Part shown: one piece after another, positions 19,898 through 30,788 of the stretch
Position numbering within the stretch: the first letter of the stretch is position 1
How the letters are laid out: the number at the start of each line of letters is the position of its first letter
Origin: Amorphophallus konjac
Taxonomy: Eukaryota > Streptophyta > Magnoliopsida > Alismatales > Araceae
Length of the DNA stretch: 64,000 nt
Reading direction: 5' to 3'
NCBI GenBank assembly: GCA_022559845.1
Contig: CM040123.1
Location: forward strand, 318,041,933-318,105,932
Position numbers and translations under genes: made by a program
The notes under the pieces: model-generated
What the model was told of the DNA's origin: nothing
Database searches by the model: none
What the model saw: the letters and a program-made list of their open reading frames with translations, nothing else

Positions 19898-20854
19898 ATG
19901 GCTGAATATAATTATAATTGTTTCGAGGCCGACGCCTTCCGTTATGGGTCTCAAATGTGTGACCCAGGTCACGACTCTTATGGGGTCTATAACTCAGACT
20001 GGGGCTATCAGCCTGACCCACAGGCCCATCCCATGGACGTTGGCCCGTCCTATAAGTCCTCATATGGAATACAGGCCACTGTTAGTGGAGCTTCCCCCTC
20101 CACTAGTGTTCCCTATGCCTGGGATTTCATGGCTTCTCATATCGACTCTCTCAGCTCTCAACTTGGAGCCTTACAGGCTGTTATTGAGAGGAAATTTCTT
20201 TCTCCTTCCCCTCCTCAAGCCAACCCCCTTCACGCTTTCATGAATAATATTACCAAAATGGAGAAGGATTGGAAGGAGAGAAGAGATGAGTACGGCATCT
20301 GGGATATGAGTGAGCAAGATATTCTTCCAAGTCGTTACAATCAAGTGGACGCCATCTGCCCACCATCCATTCATCACACTAATCCATATGGCTCTCCGCC
20401 TCCACATCCACATCTATATACGCAAATTCCTCCATGCCAATATACGTCACCTCATCTCATTAACACGCCTCCACCACGGCATCCATCTGAACCTAATGAT
20501 TTTGAAGAATTGCAAATGGCACATGATCACATCTATGAATATTTTGAATATGCACCTACTCCGAGTTTTCTTCGTTCCTACCCTCTTCCACCACCACTAG
20601 AATATCCCCCTACTCAGGATGAAGTCACTGTCCCTACCCATGCCAATGAAATCACATGGTGTTATGATGGTGGGTCCACACTCCAACAACCTGCGTCAAC
20701 GCACCATGAATCACCCCCTACCCTAAACTCCTCACGTACCACCAAAATCCGACGTTTCCTATGTACCAACTCTCCTGCCGTCGCCCCTCTAACTACCCAA
20801 GTAACCCCCATACTGTCAGCTTCTGCCGAACCTCCCATCAGCCCTTGTCCCTAA
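19898..20854 (+). CDS. Gag-region ORF of the Tat element, 318 aa
   Basis: Open frame starting 565 nt after the LTR with MAEYNYNCFEADAF. The N-terminal third is rich in Tyr, Gly and Asp. A short helical segment (FMASHIDSLSSQLGALQAVI, about residues 77-96) could be a coiled coil. The rest is Pro- and His-rich with a PPPHPHLYTQIPP-type tract. I recognise no CCHC knuckle or canonical capsid domain. Position argues for a gag-derived protein, as similar Pro-rich ORFs occur at this place in Tat/Athila elements. A TAA ends it at 20854, and a second ORF follows in another frame, so the original product may be split by an indel. Confidence 0.55.
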   Translation: MAEYNYNCFEADAFRYGSQMCDPGHDSYGVYNSDWGYQPDPQAHPMDVGPSYKSSYGIQATVSGASPSTSVPYAWDFMASHIDSLSSQLGALQAVIERKFLSPSPPQANPLHAFMNNITKMEKDWKERRDEYGIWDMSEQDILPSRYNQVDAICPPSIHHTNPYGSPPPHPHLYTQIPPCQYTSPHLINTPPPRHPSEPNDFEELQMAHDHIYEYFEYAPTPSFLRSYPLPPPLEYPPTQDEVTVPTHANEITWCYDGGSTLQQPASTHHESPPTLNSSRTTKIRRFLCTNSPAVAPLTTQVTPILSASAEPPISPCP

Positions 20855-20952
20855 CCTAGTAACCCTCCATTGCCCCCACTTAAGGCTCCACCATCCCTAT
20901 AACCCCGAATCCAACTACGCATATTCATTCACTCCACCCCTTACCCAGACCC

Positions 20953-21684
20953 GTGACTAACTCTGAGCAGGGCCCATCGATTCTTGTACTCGAGCCAACC
21001 TCGTTTGCTCCCCAGCAAGAGGAGAAGCTCATCGTGTTTCAACCCTCACTTACCCTTCCTACAACCCCTTTCATTGAACCTCCATTACCCATTGAGTCTG
21101 CCGCCTCCATATCACCTCCTTTTACTTCCTCTCAGAGTGGGTGTATTCTGACAAACACATGTGCCGATGGTGATGCTCAAGAATCGGACAAGAAGGAGTC
21201 GGTTACGGCTATGCCTTTCAAAATCCAAGATTTCATCTGTCGAATGTCGATTCGAGTTCTTGTGCTGGGCACTTTTGAGAAGCTTGAATCTCCATCCGTA
21301 TCAATGTCCATCACGAAGGACTCTCAAGAATTGATGTCGAGCCAATCGGGGGCCAAAATAATAGCGGTCACGTTACTCGTGGGCCAGCATACTTTCAAGG
21401 CTCTTATTACCCCTTGTTCGGTCATAGTCCAAATGGCCAATCAAATGATGACACATTTTACTGTAGAGGAGATCATGAACTCTACGCTCAAGGGTGAGTC
21501 AGGGCAGTCCTTGTTGGAAGCCTTTGACACCTCATCCACACCCTACCAACCTCCATGTAAGAGGGGAACACCTACGCTACCAAGCATATTCATGAAGCAT
21601 ATTCCAACACCCTTGAGCACTGCCCCAAATAAGAAGCTCCTTATGCCGAACATCAAATTCCCAATGATAGATACCATTTATTAA
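20953..21684 (+). CDS. Second gag/protease-region ORF, 243 aa, possible retropepsin relic
   Basis: Open frame 98 nt after the previous ORF, shifted relative to it. The N-terminal half is Pro/Ser/Thr-rich. Residues about 130-165 (VTLLVGQHTFKALITPCSVI) have the spacing of a retropepsin-like strand-loop, but the catalytic D-[ST]-G is replaced by TPC, so no active protease can be claimed. Downstream (21685-22147) degraded coding-like sequence continues to the Sirevirus-2 insertion. Assignment rests mainly on position. Confidence 0.4.
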   Translation: MTNSEQGPSILVLEPTSFAPQQEEKLIVFQPSLTLPTTPFIEPPLPIESAASISPPFTSSQSGCILTNTCADGDAQESDKKESVTAMPFKIQDFICRMSIRVLVLGTFEKLESPSVSMSITKDSQELMSSQSGAKIIAVTLLVGQHTFKALITPCSVIVQMANQMMTHFTVEEIMNSTLKGESGQSLLEAFDTSSTPYQPPCKRGTPTLPSIFMKHIPTPLSTAPNKKLLMPNIKFPMIDTIY

Positions 21685-22142
21685 TCAAGGGAGTTATTTC
21701 CAAAGGAGCCATTCCATGTCAAGATCCCTACTGCACAAGCGAAACTCTCAAATCTTTGCTATGATCATTATTTGCCAAGAGAGTTACCGTTTGCTTTTGA
21801 ACGTCCTAGGGGTCTTGTTAAAAATTCACCAAATGAGAGCCCATGGGCCCTGACCGCACTGATTGGACTGGTTGGTCAGAGAAGGACTAGGCCGTCTCTT
21901 CATTGGAGAGAGCATGCAAGGCCAAGAGGCCAAGAAGCCATGTTGAACGTTGAGAGGCCGCACTATGAGAGAGTATCTACCAAGAAGAGGGAAAAGCATA
22001 AAGTGAAGCTTAAGGACAATAAATCCCTTGTTGAAGGAGCCCACATCAGTTCATCCACTTCCTATCCCAGTCCATCATTGCTCATGCTGCTATTCAGCTT
22101 CTTTTTATGGGCAGTCCATTGGTTAAGGAGACGCCTTCCGTC
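21685..22142. other. Tat internal region up to the Sirevirus-2 insertion
   Basis: No confident ORF. Sequence continuity resumes at 34424 after the nested element. Confidence 0.4.
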
Positions 22143-22147
22143 ATCTA
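22143..22147. repeat. Target site duplication (left) of Sirevirus-2
   Basis: ATCTA immediately before the LTR start TGTTGAGTGC. The identical ATCTA follows the other LTR at 34419-34423. Confidence 0.95.
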
Positions 22148-23389
22148 TGTTGAGTGCAGAGGATAGTCAAGCTAGAGGGGGAGGGGGTGAATAGATTGGC
22201 CTTCACAAAATTTTATTATTAATCGGAGCAAAAGAAGATAACTAGATACAAATTCGATCAATTGAACTAATTCAATTTGATTGCGCCAATTTATAAACGT
22301 TCCTATTCATGCACCTAGCGTTGAGCTAATCACAAAATCAAATCACACCATAGAAGAACACTAAAGTTTTAAGGTGGTTCGGTCTCCTTGCAGAGGCCTA
22401 CGTCCACCTCCTCACTAAATCAGTGAGGAATCCTACTGAGCGTTACAGCTTGGCTAAACTGAGGATCAAACTCCTTAACACAGTTGAGTGATCCAGCTCA
22501 ACGACACCGGGATCTAAATCCTGAGCCGCTGGCGAACAGCTTGAAGGCACAAAGGCATGTCCACTTCTGATCTCAGCACAATACGCTGGATCAGAAAAAC
22601 CAACCTCTCTCAACAGAACAATCTGAGAGAGATAATTGTCAAGAGACTGAGTTCGACTCAAAAACAAACAACCTGAAACAAAGGATTCACACAACGGTGA
22701 AAAAGAAAAACTGATCTTCAGATCTGAGGCACAATATACTCTTAGGACGTGCTTGGATCTCTGGAGGAAGTCTCTTCTCAGCAGATCGATCTTTGCTTCT
22801 CAGATTCACTGGATCAGCTTCAAGTTCTTCACAATCTTCCTCGCTCCTTTGCTATGATGCTCTTCGTCTTCAGACTCTTCTGCTCACTTCCCGCTCTATT
22901 TTTCGCCACTTTGATTTTTCTCCTCTTTTCTTTTTATACCTGTACGAAGCACGTTGACCACGATCTGTGTGTACCCAATGGGCCCCTGCCTGATCGTCTT
23001 AGTGACTTAACCATCGTACGCTTCATGTCATGCTGGGTGCGTTGACGCAGGATGCTGCTGCGTCCACTCATCAGCTACTTGAAACATCATTATGAACTAC
23101 AGCGTCGACCCATTGAGTTGCTGCGTCGACTCTGCCAAGGTTCTTCAGAAGCTTTACTTCAGATTGTTTGAACGGCTGCGTCCACGCTACTTGTTCATAG
23201 CGTTGACGCATCAATGCATTACAGAAGCTGCCTTGTACTGATTATTGAACTGCTGCGTCCACGCTGCTTGATGATAGCGTTGACGCACTCGTTAGCACTT
23301 TGCCCTTTTTCAATCTTACTTTAAGAAATACAAACACATTTAGCATACATCTAATCATGTTTGTCATCATCAAAACCAGGAGGACAACA
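22148..23389 (-). repeat. Sirevirus-2 3' LTR, 1242 bp
   Basis: In plus orientation it starts TGTTGAGTGC and ends AGGACAACA. On the minus strand it begins TGTTGTCCTCC, with GATGATGACAAAC close to the start, then the doublet array (23284 to 23041) and a TATA box (TATAAAA, plus 22932-22938). Short open frames such as 22749-23045 are also in the other LTR and are incidental. Confidence 0.95.
23041..23284. repeat. Doublet array in the 3' LTR (GTNNAC cores 21-22 bp apart)
   Basis: Cores GTTGAC, GTCCAC or GTCGAC, mostly in TGCGTNNACGC context, lie at 23041/23062, 23104/23125, 23180/23202 and 23257/23279. Spacings within pairs are 21, 21, 22 and 22 bp. The same four pairs lie in the 5' LTR at 34070-34313. 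In element orientation the array is upstream of the TATA box. Confidence 0.9.
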
Positions 23390-23390
23390 A

Positions 23391-23415
23391 TCTCCCCCTT
23401 TTTGATGATGGCAAC
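23391..23415 (-). other. Polypurine tract of Sirevirus-2
   Basis: The minus strand reads ATCAAAAAGGGGGAGAT directly before the 3' LTR start TGTTGTCC. Further AGGGGGAG tracts occur at about 23611, 26951 and 27541. Multiple PPT-like tracts upstream of the 3' LTR are a known Sirevirus habit. Confidence 0.85.
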
Positions 23416-23671
23416 TCTAATATGATTTAAGGCAGACACATGACTATTTGACATCCAAAATCATAGGTATTATTAACATTTCACTATAGAGACATCACAA
23501 AAAGAAATTACTTCATGTACTTAAAATTTCATGTATGCTTAAGTACATCCATCATACTGAATTACATTCATCTATCATTCAAATTCAAGTTTCTCCCATA
23601 TTCAAAATCTTCTCCCCCTTTGACATCAACAAGAAGGGGGCAAAGCAGAAGAGAACATCAACCAGAAGACC

Positions 23672-24133
23672 TCAGTTAAAGAACCGGTCTAGTCGAGAAG
23701 AGGACCCACGAGCCCTGGGTGTGTGACTTTGAGGTCGATCTGTGGATAACAAAGAGCGAAGTTCTTGTGATATCTCAGGAAGCTGGATGTTCAGTGAATT
23801 CCTCATATGAGCTATGGTAGAAGACATTTCATCTTGAACAAGTTTTGAATTTTCTAGTTGTTTGCCAATGGAGGAAAGTTCAGCAATTACTTTTTCAATC
23901 TTATCAAATACAGCTTTGATGCTATGAGGCAGTGAATTAATTTGTCCTTTTAATGTTTCAACTGCAATCCTGACATCATAGCATACATCAATGATCTTGG
24001 CAAATGACTGAAAGAACGAGGGTTGATTGCTATGCAAATCATTCACCAGGTTGGCCATTTTTTCTAGGAGGGTGGATATACCCTTCAGTACTTGCCTGGA
24101 AGCCTGGTCAGTGTAAGCAAAAATTTCTGCCAC
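23672..24133 (-). pseudogene. Env-like gene, C-terminal coiled-coil part, out of frame
   Basis: About 153 codons overlap the end of the preceding env-like ORF by 49 nt in another frame. The protein is strongly helical with heptad-like hydrophobics (STLLEKMANLVNDL, then FDKIEKVIAELSSIGKQLEN), and a basic tail follows. The first ATG is not obvious; the frame opens at a GTG. The simplest reading is that one env-like protein was split by an indel near 24085-24133, since Sirevirus env-like proteins typically end in a coiled coil. No transmembrane segment is evident in this part. Confidence 0.6.
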
Positions 24134-25662
24134 TCAGATAACACTGAAACTTCAAATTTCAGAATTCTATAATGCAAGCGGTTGATATGAAAGTTTGTGA
24201 ACTCCATCAATTTGTCCATCTTAGCATCTTGCCGTTGCATCATCATAGTTAGATTAACAAACATTTCTTCAACGGTTGCTGGAATTGGAATTTCGCTAGA
24301 AGCTGAAGAAGGTCTGCTGCAAGATCCAAGGACTCTGCACATATTAGGTTCCTCTGTGGGTGCAAAGCTACTGGGTTCACCAGTTTCCATTTGAGTTCTT
24401 GAAGACCTTTCAAAAGTTTCTTGTGAAGTTTGCTCCGCAGAATGTACCTGAACTGGAGATTCCCTCCTAGGAGAATGGATTCTTACACTACTATCTTTTG
24501 CTCCTACATCCTTGACTCCAGAAGAAAGTGGTGCCTCTGTCCTTGTTTCCTTACTTGTTTCCAAGGGGGCCATTTTCTGACTAGGAAGAATTCTGACAGG
24601 TTTTCCATCAATAATTTTAAATCCCATAAATTTCTGAACATAATCCAAAGAATACAAGTTGCCTCTGGGGATTACACGTTTTTTCTCAGTTGACAAATCC
24701 ACTCCTACTGTTCTAAATATAGAAGTAAGGTGTGCTGCATAAGGTAAAGTTCTAGAATGGTTCAAGCATGTACCCATTGTCTGGATTACTACATCGATCA
24801 ATGAAATCTTGATCTCCTTTATCATGCAATACAACAGGAATCTTTGCATTTCTGTAACCCTTTCCTGTCCACTGCTTTGAGGCGTTATAATAGATGTGCA
24901 GATGTGATGCAACAATCTGATAGATGGCGTAAACCTATTTGCTTTCAGACTTGATAGATAGGTTTGCTTCACATCAGAAGTATCTTTGGGTTTCCCTGTC
25001 AAAACTTCAAATGCCTCATAGTCGTCTAACTCAAATGAATGTAGTTCTGTCCCTTCCTTGGGAATCTTCCACACTCGAGCAAACAGACTACTCGTTAGCT
25101 CAAAAGAAACATTTCTGACAGATGAAGACAATTTGGGGATCTGTGAATCGTACTTTAAATTCTGATAAAACTCTCTTACGAGAGTAGGATAATAACTTTT
25201 GTGCTTGGTCACAAAATCCCACCACCCTTGAAAGTCGAAAGTAGGATGAAGCTCTGGAAAAGCATCAAAAAGCTTAGTATCTGTACTCAGAATATATCTG
25301 GGAATTAAAACCTTTAGGGGTTCTTCAATATTCATGACCGAGGTGGGTTCAGAAGACCTGGATGTCGTTTTCTGATGAGGGTTTCTCGGTTTGGCTGACC
25401 TTGATTTTGAGAGCTTTCTCCTTTTGGCCGATGGACTGGGGCTCCGATGGTGCCTCATTTTCTTCTTCTCTTTTTGCTTCCGAGAGATAGCTGGTGACGG
25501 CGACTCTTCCAACAGATTGGCCTCTTGTACATCATGTGCGGCTTCTTGAATATCATGCGTGCCTTTTGTGCGCGGCTCAACCGTGGACTGTGCCGCAATC
25601 GGAGCCTTCAAACTTTGATTCATCTTCTTCTTTCCTTTCAGAGAGCCCTTCGGTGGAGCCAT
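24085..25662 (-). CDS. Sirevirus-2 env-like protein / plant transposon-associated domain, about 525 aa
   Basis: Located between pol and the 3' LTR, the position of the Sirevirus env-like gene. I chose the ATG at 25662 (MAPPKGSLKGKKK); the frame is open 14 codons further upstream. The N-terminus is very basic (KRRKLSKSRSAKPRNPH, near residue 80), possibly nuclear or nucleic-acid binding. Residues about 140-360 have the pattern of the domain annotated as putative plant transposon protein (LFDAFPELHPTFDFQGWWDF, LVREFYQNLKY, RLLHHICTSII). A Ser/Glu-rich linker follows. No signal peptide is visible, so true envelope function is unproven. It ends in a shifted tail where the C-terminal coiled coil (23672-24133) continues in another frame. 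Confidence 0.75.
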   Translation of the reverse strand: MAPPKGSLKGKKKMNQSLKAPIAAQSTVEPRTKGTHDIQEAAHDVQEANLLEESPSPAISRKQKEKKKMRHHRSPSPSAKRRKLSKSRSAKPRNPHQKTTSRSSEPTSVMNIEEPLKVLIPRYILSTDTKLFDAFPELHPTFDFQGWWDFVTKHKSYYPTLVREFYQNLKYDSQIPKLSSSVRNVSFELTSSLFARVWKIPKEGTELHSFELDDYEAFEVLTGKPKDTSDVKQTYLSSLKANRFTPSIRLLHHICTSIITPQSSGQERVTEMQRFLLYCMIKEIKISLIDVVIQTMGTCLNHSRTLPYAAHLTSIFRTVGVDLSTEKKRVIPRGNLYSLDYVQKFMGFKIIDGKPVRILPSQKMAPLETSKETRTEAPLSSGVKDVGAKDSSVRIHSPRRESPVQVHSAEQTSQETFERSSRTQMETGEPSSFAPTEEPNMCRVLGSCSRPSSASSEIPIPATVEEMFVNLTMMMQRQDAKMDKLMEFTNFHINRLHYRILKFEVSVLSEWQKFLLTLTRLPGKY

Positions 25663-25880
25663 CGTAGCGAAGATGAACGAAAGTAGAGAAGAGAGTGGAG
25701 ACAAGGTTTTTGGAACACGAAGACTGAAGGTACGAGGGTTTTTCAGAGAGCATGGTAAATATAAGGCTGATAGCGTTCACGCTGAGTCATTTAAAGACTC
25801 TACGAAAACCCTTATTAGTGAGTGGTTCAACCGATTTAAGTCGGTGAACCGGTTTGAAGATTTAACACTTGTTATATTGC

Positions 25881-25907
25881 GTTGACGCCAAGGAATGTTG
25901 CGTCGAC
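25881..25907. repeat. GTTGAC/GTCGAC doublet upstream of the env-like gene
   Basis: TTGCGTTGACGCC (core 25881) and TTGCGTCGACGCA (core 25902) are 21 bp apart, the same motif and spacing as in the LTR array. Confidence 0.8.
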
Positions 25908-27149
25908 GCAGTGAAGCAATTGTAAACTAACAAGTGCAAGGTAAGAAGCTTAAGAGACATCCGAACAAAGGGTTTTCTTAAGATGCTGAGACAATGAATA
26001 GACATACTTATATTCAGGGATTTTTAAGTGTTGCAGATCAAGTTCTCATGAGGAAAGATATATTAAGATTGATACCAATCCATTTAATGATAAAGAGGTG
26101 AAGTGATCTTAAGATATTGAATTTTAAATTCATGAACCCTTATAATCCAAATCGGGAATAAATAATGAACTCTTTTCATACAGAGAGCACTTTTCATTTC
26201 AATCCCCTGTATTTTTAAATTTCAAGAACTCCTTACTGAGAGAGAGAAATTTAACAAGTATTGTGAACAAACTATAGGGAACACATATCTTTTAGATCCA
26301 TCACACCCACATATATTCATTTGATTCTTACTTTCAACATTCTCAGTCACAGTCAAGTACAGCTAGCCTTTTTACACAGGTACACATGTTTATCAGACAC
26401 CAGAGTCCCTGGTTACTCAGCATAGCTGACCATTCTGCCTTAAAGCACCAGAGTTGGTGACCTACCTCATGACTCACCTTTCAAGCACTTCATAGGTGCA
26501 TGAAGGTGGTTTCTCAGTGGTCAAATACCATTGCTCTGTACTGAATTAATTTTTGTTTTATACCGGAGATAGCAGGCAACCTCATGACTTCCTTCTTTGC
26601 ACTTCTTTGGTGCAAAGAGTTAGTTTCTCAGTATATCTGCCGTTGCTCTGAGTTTTACAATATGTGTGGGGTGTATTTCTCTAGCATATAATGCCCTTTG
26701 TAAGTTTAAAACCAATACAAATATTAAATTCCTTTACTCACAGTGGTTTCTTTACTTTTAACAAATAAGGTTCAAGACATGAAGAGATCCCTGTTATATT
26801 AAATTGTTCAGTATTTTTTCCGTACATAAGGCACTATTAGATTCAAGAATTCTAAATTTCAAGTATCATAAGAACAAAAGATCTCCAATCATTAGAATTT
26901 CATGGAATCATTTAGAGTATATCGTAAACTCATTAGGAACTATCACATTAACTCCCCCTATATATATGATATTATCTTCACATCTCAGTTCCAAAGAAAA
27001 TTATCCCTCATTCAAGAATGTCAATATAAGCTTCATAGAGGAGTATGAGTAGAATAAACGAGATAGAGAGACATAATAAGATGAATCAAGATAGAGAAAT
27101 CTCCAAGGTAAGAAGACATTGGAGAAGGATTTCAATGAACCATAGCTGC
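25908..27149. other. Sirevirus-2 pol-env spacer with two hairpins
   Basis: Non-coding spacer. Two diverged direct repeats about 113 bp apart (around 26460-26540 and 26575-26650) each contain a hairpin: 26481-26503 (TCAAGCAC/GTGCATGA, one mismatch) and 26595-26617 (perfect CTTTGCAC/GTGCAAAG). Small open frames here show no family signature. Confidence 0.6.
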
Positions 27150-27396
27150 GTTGACTCCACGTAAGGGCTACGTTAATCATTTGCATGAATTTCAGTGAAC
27201 CAAGACCAAAAAACTAAAGGATGTGAGTCACTGCGTTAACTCATATCACCCTCAACGTTAACTCATCCTCATCAAAGCGTCCACTCAACCTCATAGCATA
27301 TTCAACTCATCCTAATAGTAGCATCATCTTTAGAATATGTTCTGTTTCCGAACAAGGTTGTTCACAGCGTCAACTCAGCTACTTCACAGCGTCAAC
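27150..27396. repeat. Degenerate GTNNAC array between pol and env-like gene, 22-bp spacing
   Basis: Cores GTTGAC 27150, GTTAAT 27172, GTTAAC 27235, GTTAAC 27257, GTCCAC 27279, GTCAAC 27369 and GTCAAC 27391. Neighbouring members within each group are exactly 22 bp apart. The context is often GCGTNAACTCA. Confidence 0.8.
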
Positions 27397-27659
27397 TCAT
27401 CATAGTTAAAAAAAGGAAACTCACAGCACATTCTCAGACCAACAGTTTTTGATAAGTGTGATCAAACAATTTACTTCCCCTCAGACTATGTTCGAGAGAA
27501 GTTTAGTTGCTTTTATTTATGATGCAATCAACTAGACTAGACTCCCCCTGAATGTGAGATTCATTCAATCTTATGCACTACTCAATTTGGATAGGGCAAG
27601 GTCAGTCCATTCCAAGACTAAATTGATCAAGCAGATTTCTTGAGAAGCAAATTATCAGA

Positions 27660-28265
27660 TCAGGCATTCAGATGATTATTACACAACCCAAGCTCTCTTC
27701 TAAGAAAAGAAAATCTTTCATTGTTCAGAGGCTTGGTAAAAATATCAGCTAGTTGGTTTTGAGACTCAACAAATACCAATTTAAAGCTACCTTTATTCAC
27801 TTCATCTCTCAAGAAATGATGTCTTATTTCAATGTGTTTAGTCCTAGAGTGCTGGATAGGGTTTTGGGCCAGGTTTATGGCACTTGTGTTATCACACAAT
27901 ATTGGGACACATCCAAGATTAATTTGATAATCCTGGAGTTGGTGTTTGATCCACAACACTTGAGTTCCACAACTCCCTGCAGCGACATATTCTGCCTCTG
28001 CAGTGGATAGTGCTACTGAGTGTTGCTTCTTGGAAGCCCAAGAAATCAAACAACCCCCCAAAAATTGGCAATAACCACTTGTGCTTTTCCTGTCAAGTCT
28101 GCATCCAGCATAGTCTGCATCTGAATAAGATACAAGATCAAAAGAGTAAGATGCAGGATACCAAATCCCTAAATCTTGAGTTCCAGCAAGGTATCGAAAG
28201 ATACGCTTGACAGAACTTAAGTGGGATTCTCTAGGATCAGATTGAAAACGAGCACACATGCACAC
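27660..28265 (-). pseudogene. pol: Sirevirus-2 RNase H, downstream of a stop
   Basis: C-terminal RNase H portion of pol: KSTSGYCQFLGGCLISWASKK, ALSTAEAEYVAA and TKHIEIRHHFLRD motifs. It is in the same frame as the upstream pol ORF and separated from it only by the TAA at 28272-28274 (DI-stop-FCVC), so one nonsense change truncates the polyprotein. It ends naturally at 27660. Confidence 0.92.
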
Positions 28266-28271
28266 ACAAAA

Positions 28272-30782
28272 TTAAATATCTGGTCTAGATGCTGTAAGAT
28301 AGAGGAGTGATCCGATCATACCTCGATAATTTTTTGCATCTACTTGGTTACGTTTCAGATCTGCATCCAAATTTGTGTTAATGCTCGTTGGAGTGCTCAT
28401 GGCCTTCAAGTTTTCCATCTTGTATTTCTTCAACAATTCGGAGATGTATTTTGCCTGACTGATAAAGCACCCCTCCTTGCTTTGAGTAATCTGTAGACCT
28501 AGAAAGAACTGAAGTTCACCCATTAGACTCATCTCAAATTCAGTAGTCATTAACCTAGCAAATTCCTCACACATACTAGGTTCAGTGGCTCCAAAAATTA
28601 TATCATCAACATAAATTTGAATCAGAATTATGTCTGAAATTCTTACCTTTGTGAATAAAGTTTGATCCACTTTACCTCTTGAATACCCATTTTCAGTGAG
28701 GTATGAGCTGAGTCTATCATACCATGCTCGAGGTGCTTGTTTGAGCCCGTAGAGGGCTTTATTCAACCTGTACACATGGTTAGAATTTTCTGTACATTCA
28801 AATCCAGGGGGCTGTTCTACATACACTTCTTCCTTTATTAGACCATTCAAAAAAGCACTTTTTACGTCCATTTGCTGCAACTTTATTCCATAACTGCTAG
28901 CATAAGCAAGAAGCAATCTGATAGCTTCTAATCTAGCTACTGGAGCAAAGGATTCTTCGAAGTCGACTCCAAATTCCTGATTGTATCCCTGTGCTACCAG
29001 TCTAGCTTTATTCCTTATAACAACTCCTTTTTCATTTTGTTTATTTCTAAAGACCCACTTAGTCCCAATCACAGCATGATCCTTGGGTCTAGGTACAAGA
29101 TGCCATACATTATTTCTTTCAAATTGATTTAGTTCTTCATGCATGGCATTTATCCAAGATTCATCTTTTAAGGCCTCACCTACATTCTTCGGTTCAACTT
29201 GTGAGACAAGAGCTAGATTGTCCATTTCTTCAATATTCTTAAAATATGATCGAGTTCTGGTAGGATCATGCAGATTTCCAATAATACTTGATAAAGGATG
29301 ATCCTTTAATGTTCGAACATTGATTAGAGGATTACCTTCATTTATACCGGCATTGCCTCGATTACTCGATTCCGCTTGGTCTTCATTTGCTCTTGACTCT
29401 TCCTCTTGATGAACTTGTTCTTCTTTCTCTTCAAGAAATTTTCCATCATCCTTGTCCCTACAATGTTGCTCGATTTCAGATTTTTCATTTAATTCATCAA
29501 ATACAACATGAGGTGATTCTTCAACAGCTTGTGTTTTTAAATTTAAAACTCTATAAGCCCTAGAGTGAATAGAATATCCTAGGAATATAGCAGGTTCACT
29601 CTTAGGTTCGAATTTGTCCAAGACTCTTTTATCATTATTTTGCACAAAACATTTTGATCCAAAGACTTTGAAATGTGCGACAGACGGTTTCTTACCTTTC
29701 ATTAGCTCATATGGAGTCTTTTTGGACTTAGATCTTACCATTGCTCGGTTCACTATATAATAAGCTGTATTTACTGCTTCTGTCCAGAACTTCCTTGGGA
29801 GTTCCCCTTCAATCAACATGCTTCTGGCCATCTCCACAAGAGTTCTATTTCTTCTTTCCACAACTCCATTTTGTTCAGGAGTTCTTGGAGAAGAGAATTT
29901 GTGTGAAATACCTGTTGCTCTGCAGAAATCATCAAATTCAGAGTTATCAAATTCTCCTCCATGATCTGATATGATTGATGAAATGATAAACTTACCCTCT
30001 TGCTTTACTTTCTTAAAGAAGACCTGAAATTCTTCAAATGCATCATTCTTGTGAGTTAGAAAGAACACCCAAGTAAACCTAGAAAAATCATCCACTAAAA
30101 CAAATCCATATTTGCTTCTATTTACACTTGCTGTTCTAGTGGGTCCAAACAAGTCCATATGAATGAGTTCAAAAGGTTTAGAGGATTGATTTTCAAGTCT
30201 GGACTTAAATGACTTTCTAGTATGCTTACCTTGAGTGCATGCATTGCAGATTTTTTCATTTTGTTTAAATGATACATCTGGCAGACCATTCACCATGCTG
30301 AACTTTACTAACTTATGCATGACACTATAGCTAGCATGCCCTAGCCTACGGTGCCAAAGCCAAGCAAGTTCATTTTTATTCACAGCAAGACAGAGATTAT
30401 TATGCGCAGGATCATCTAAGTCCACCATGTACATGTTGTTTATTCTTTTTCCAATGAACTTAATTTTTTCAGACTTCATATCAAGAATAGTGCAAGCATG
30501 GGATTCAAACACAACTTTATTTCCTTTATCACACAGTTGGCTGATACTTAGCAGATTATATTCTAGTCCTTCAACAAGTAAAACATCATCAATAGAGTTC
30601 GAAGGATTGTTGCCAACTTTACCTTTTCCAATGATTTTACCTTTATTGTTACCTCCAAACGTTACATGACCTCCATCTTTTTCAACCAACAAACAAAATT
30701 TATCTTTATCGCCCGTCATATGTCTTGAACAACCACTATCGAAATACCACCGGTTGTGCATGGCTGCAAGACATTCCTGCAA
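28272..30782 (-). CDS. pol: Sirevirus-2 pol (protease, integrase, RT), ends at premature stop
   Basis: 836 codons in copia order. Retropepsin [10 protein letters not shown] is near residue 16. The HRRLGH pre-integrase zinc motif follows. The integrase core has [15 protein letters not shown] and [14 protein letters not shown] begins at [17 protein letters not shown], with [30 protein letters not shown] and the catalytic YVDDIIF. The frame is continuous with gag across a single TGA (30791-30789). There is no ATG at the junction (the first codons are AAT GAA TTG CAG), so pol would be made by readthrough or after protein-level processing. The ORF stops at the TAA at 28272 within the RNase H region, which would abolish RNase H in this copy. 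Confidence 0.93.
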   Translation of the reverse strand: MQECLAAMHNRWYFDSGCSRHMTGDKDKFCLLVEKDGGHVTFGGNNKGKIIGKGKVGNNPSNSIDDVLLVEGLEYNLLSISQLCDKGNKVVFESHACTILDMKSEKIKFIGKRINNMYMVDLDDPAHNNLCLAVNKNELAWLWHRRLGHASYSVMHKLVKFSMVNGLPDVSFKQNEKICNACTQGKHTRKSFKSRLENQSSKPFELIHMDLFGPTRTASVNRSKYGFVLVDDFSRFTWVFFLTHKNDAFEEFQVFFKKVKQEGKFIISSIISDHGGEFDNSEFDDFCRATGISHKFSSPRTPEQNGVVERRNRTLVEMARSMLIEGELPRKFWTEAVNTAYYIVNRAMVRSKSKKTPYELMKGKKPSVAHFKVFGSKCFVQNNDKRVLDKFEPKSEPAIFLGYSIHSRAYRVLNLKTQAVEESPHVVFDELNEKSEIEQHCRDKDDGKFLEEKEEQVHQEEESRANEDQAESSNRGNAGINEGNPLINVRTLKDHPLSSIIGNLHDPTRTRSYFKNIEEMDNLALVSQVEPKNVGEALKDESWINAMHEELNQFERNNVWHLVPRPKDHAVIGTKWVFRNKQNEKGVVIRNKARLVAQGYNQEFGVDFEESFAPVARLEAIRLLLAYASSYGIKLQQMDVKSAFLNGLIKEEVYVEQPPGFECTENSNHVYRLNKALYGLKQAPRAWYDRLSSYLTENGYSRGKVDQTLFTKVRISDIILIQIYVDDIIFGATEPSMCEEFARLMTTEFEMSLMGELQFFLGLQITQSKEGCFISQAKYISELLKKYKMENLKAMSTPTSINTNLDADLKRNQVDAKNYRGMIGSLLYLTASRPDI

Positions 30783-30788
30783 TTCATT

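Noticed and set aside
22749..23045. 98-codon hydrophobic open frame, repeated at 33778
   Set aside because: Present in both LTRs on the strand opposite to the element and spanning its TATA box; no signature.
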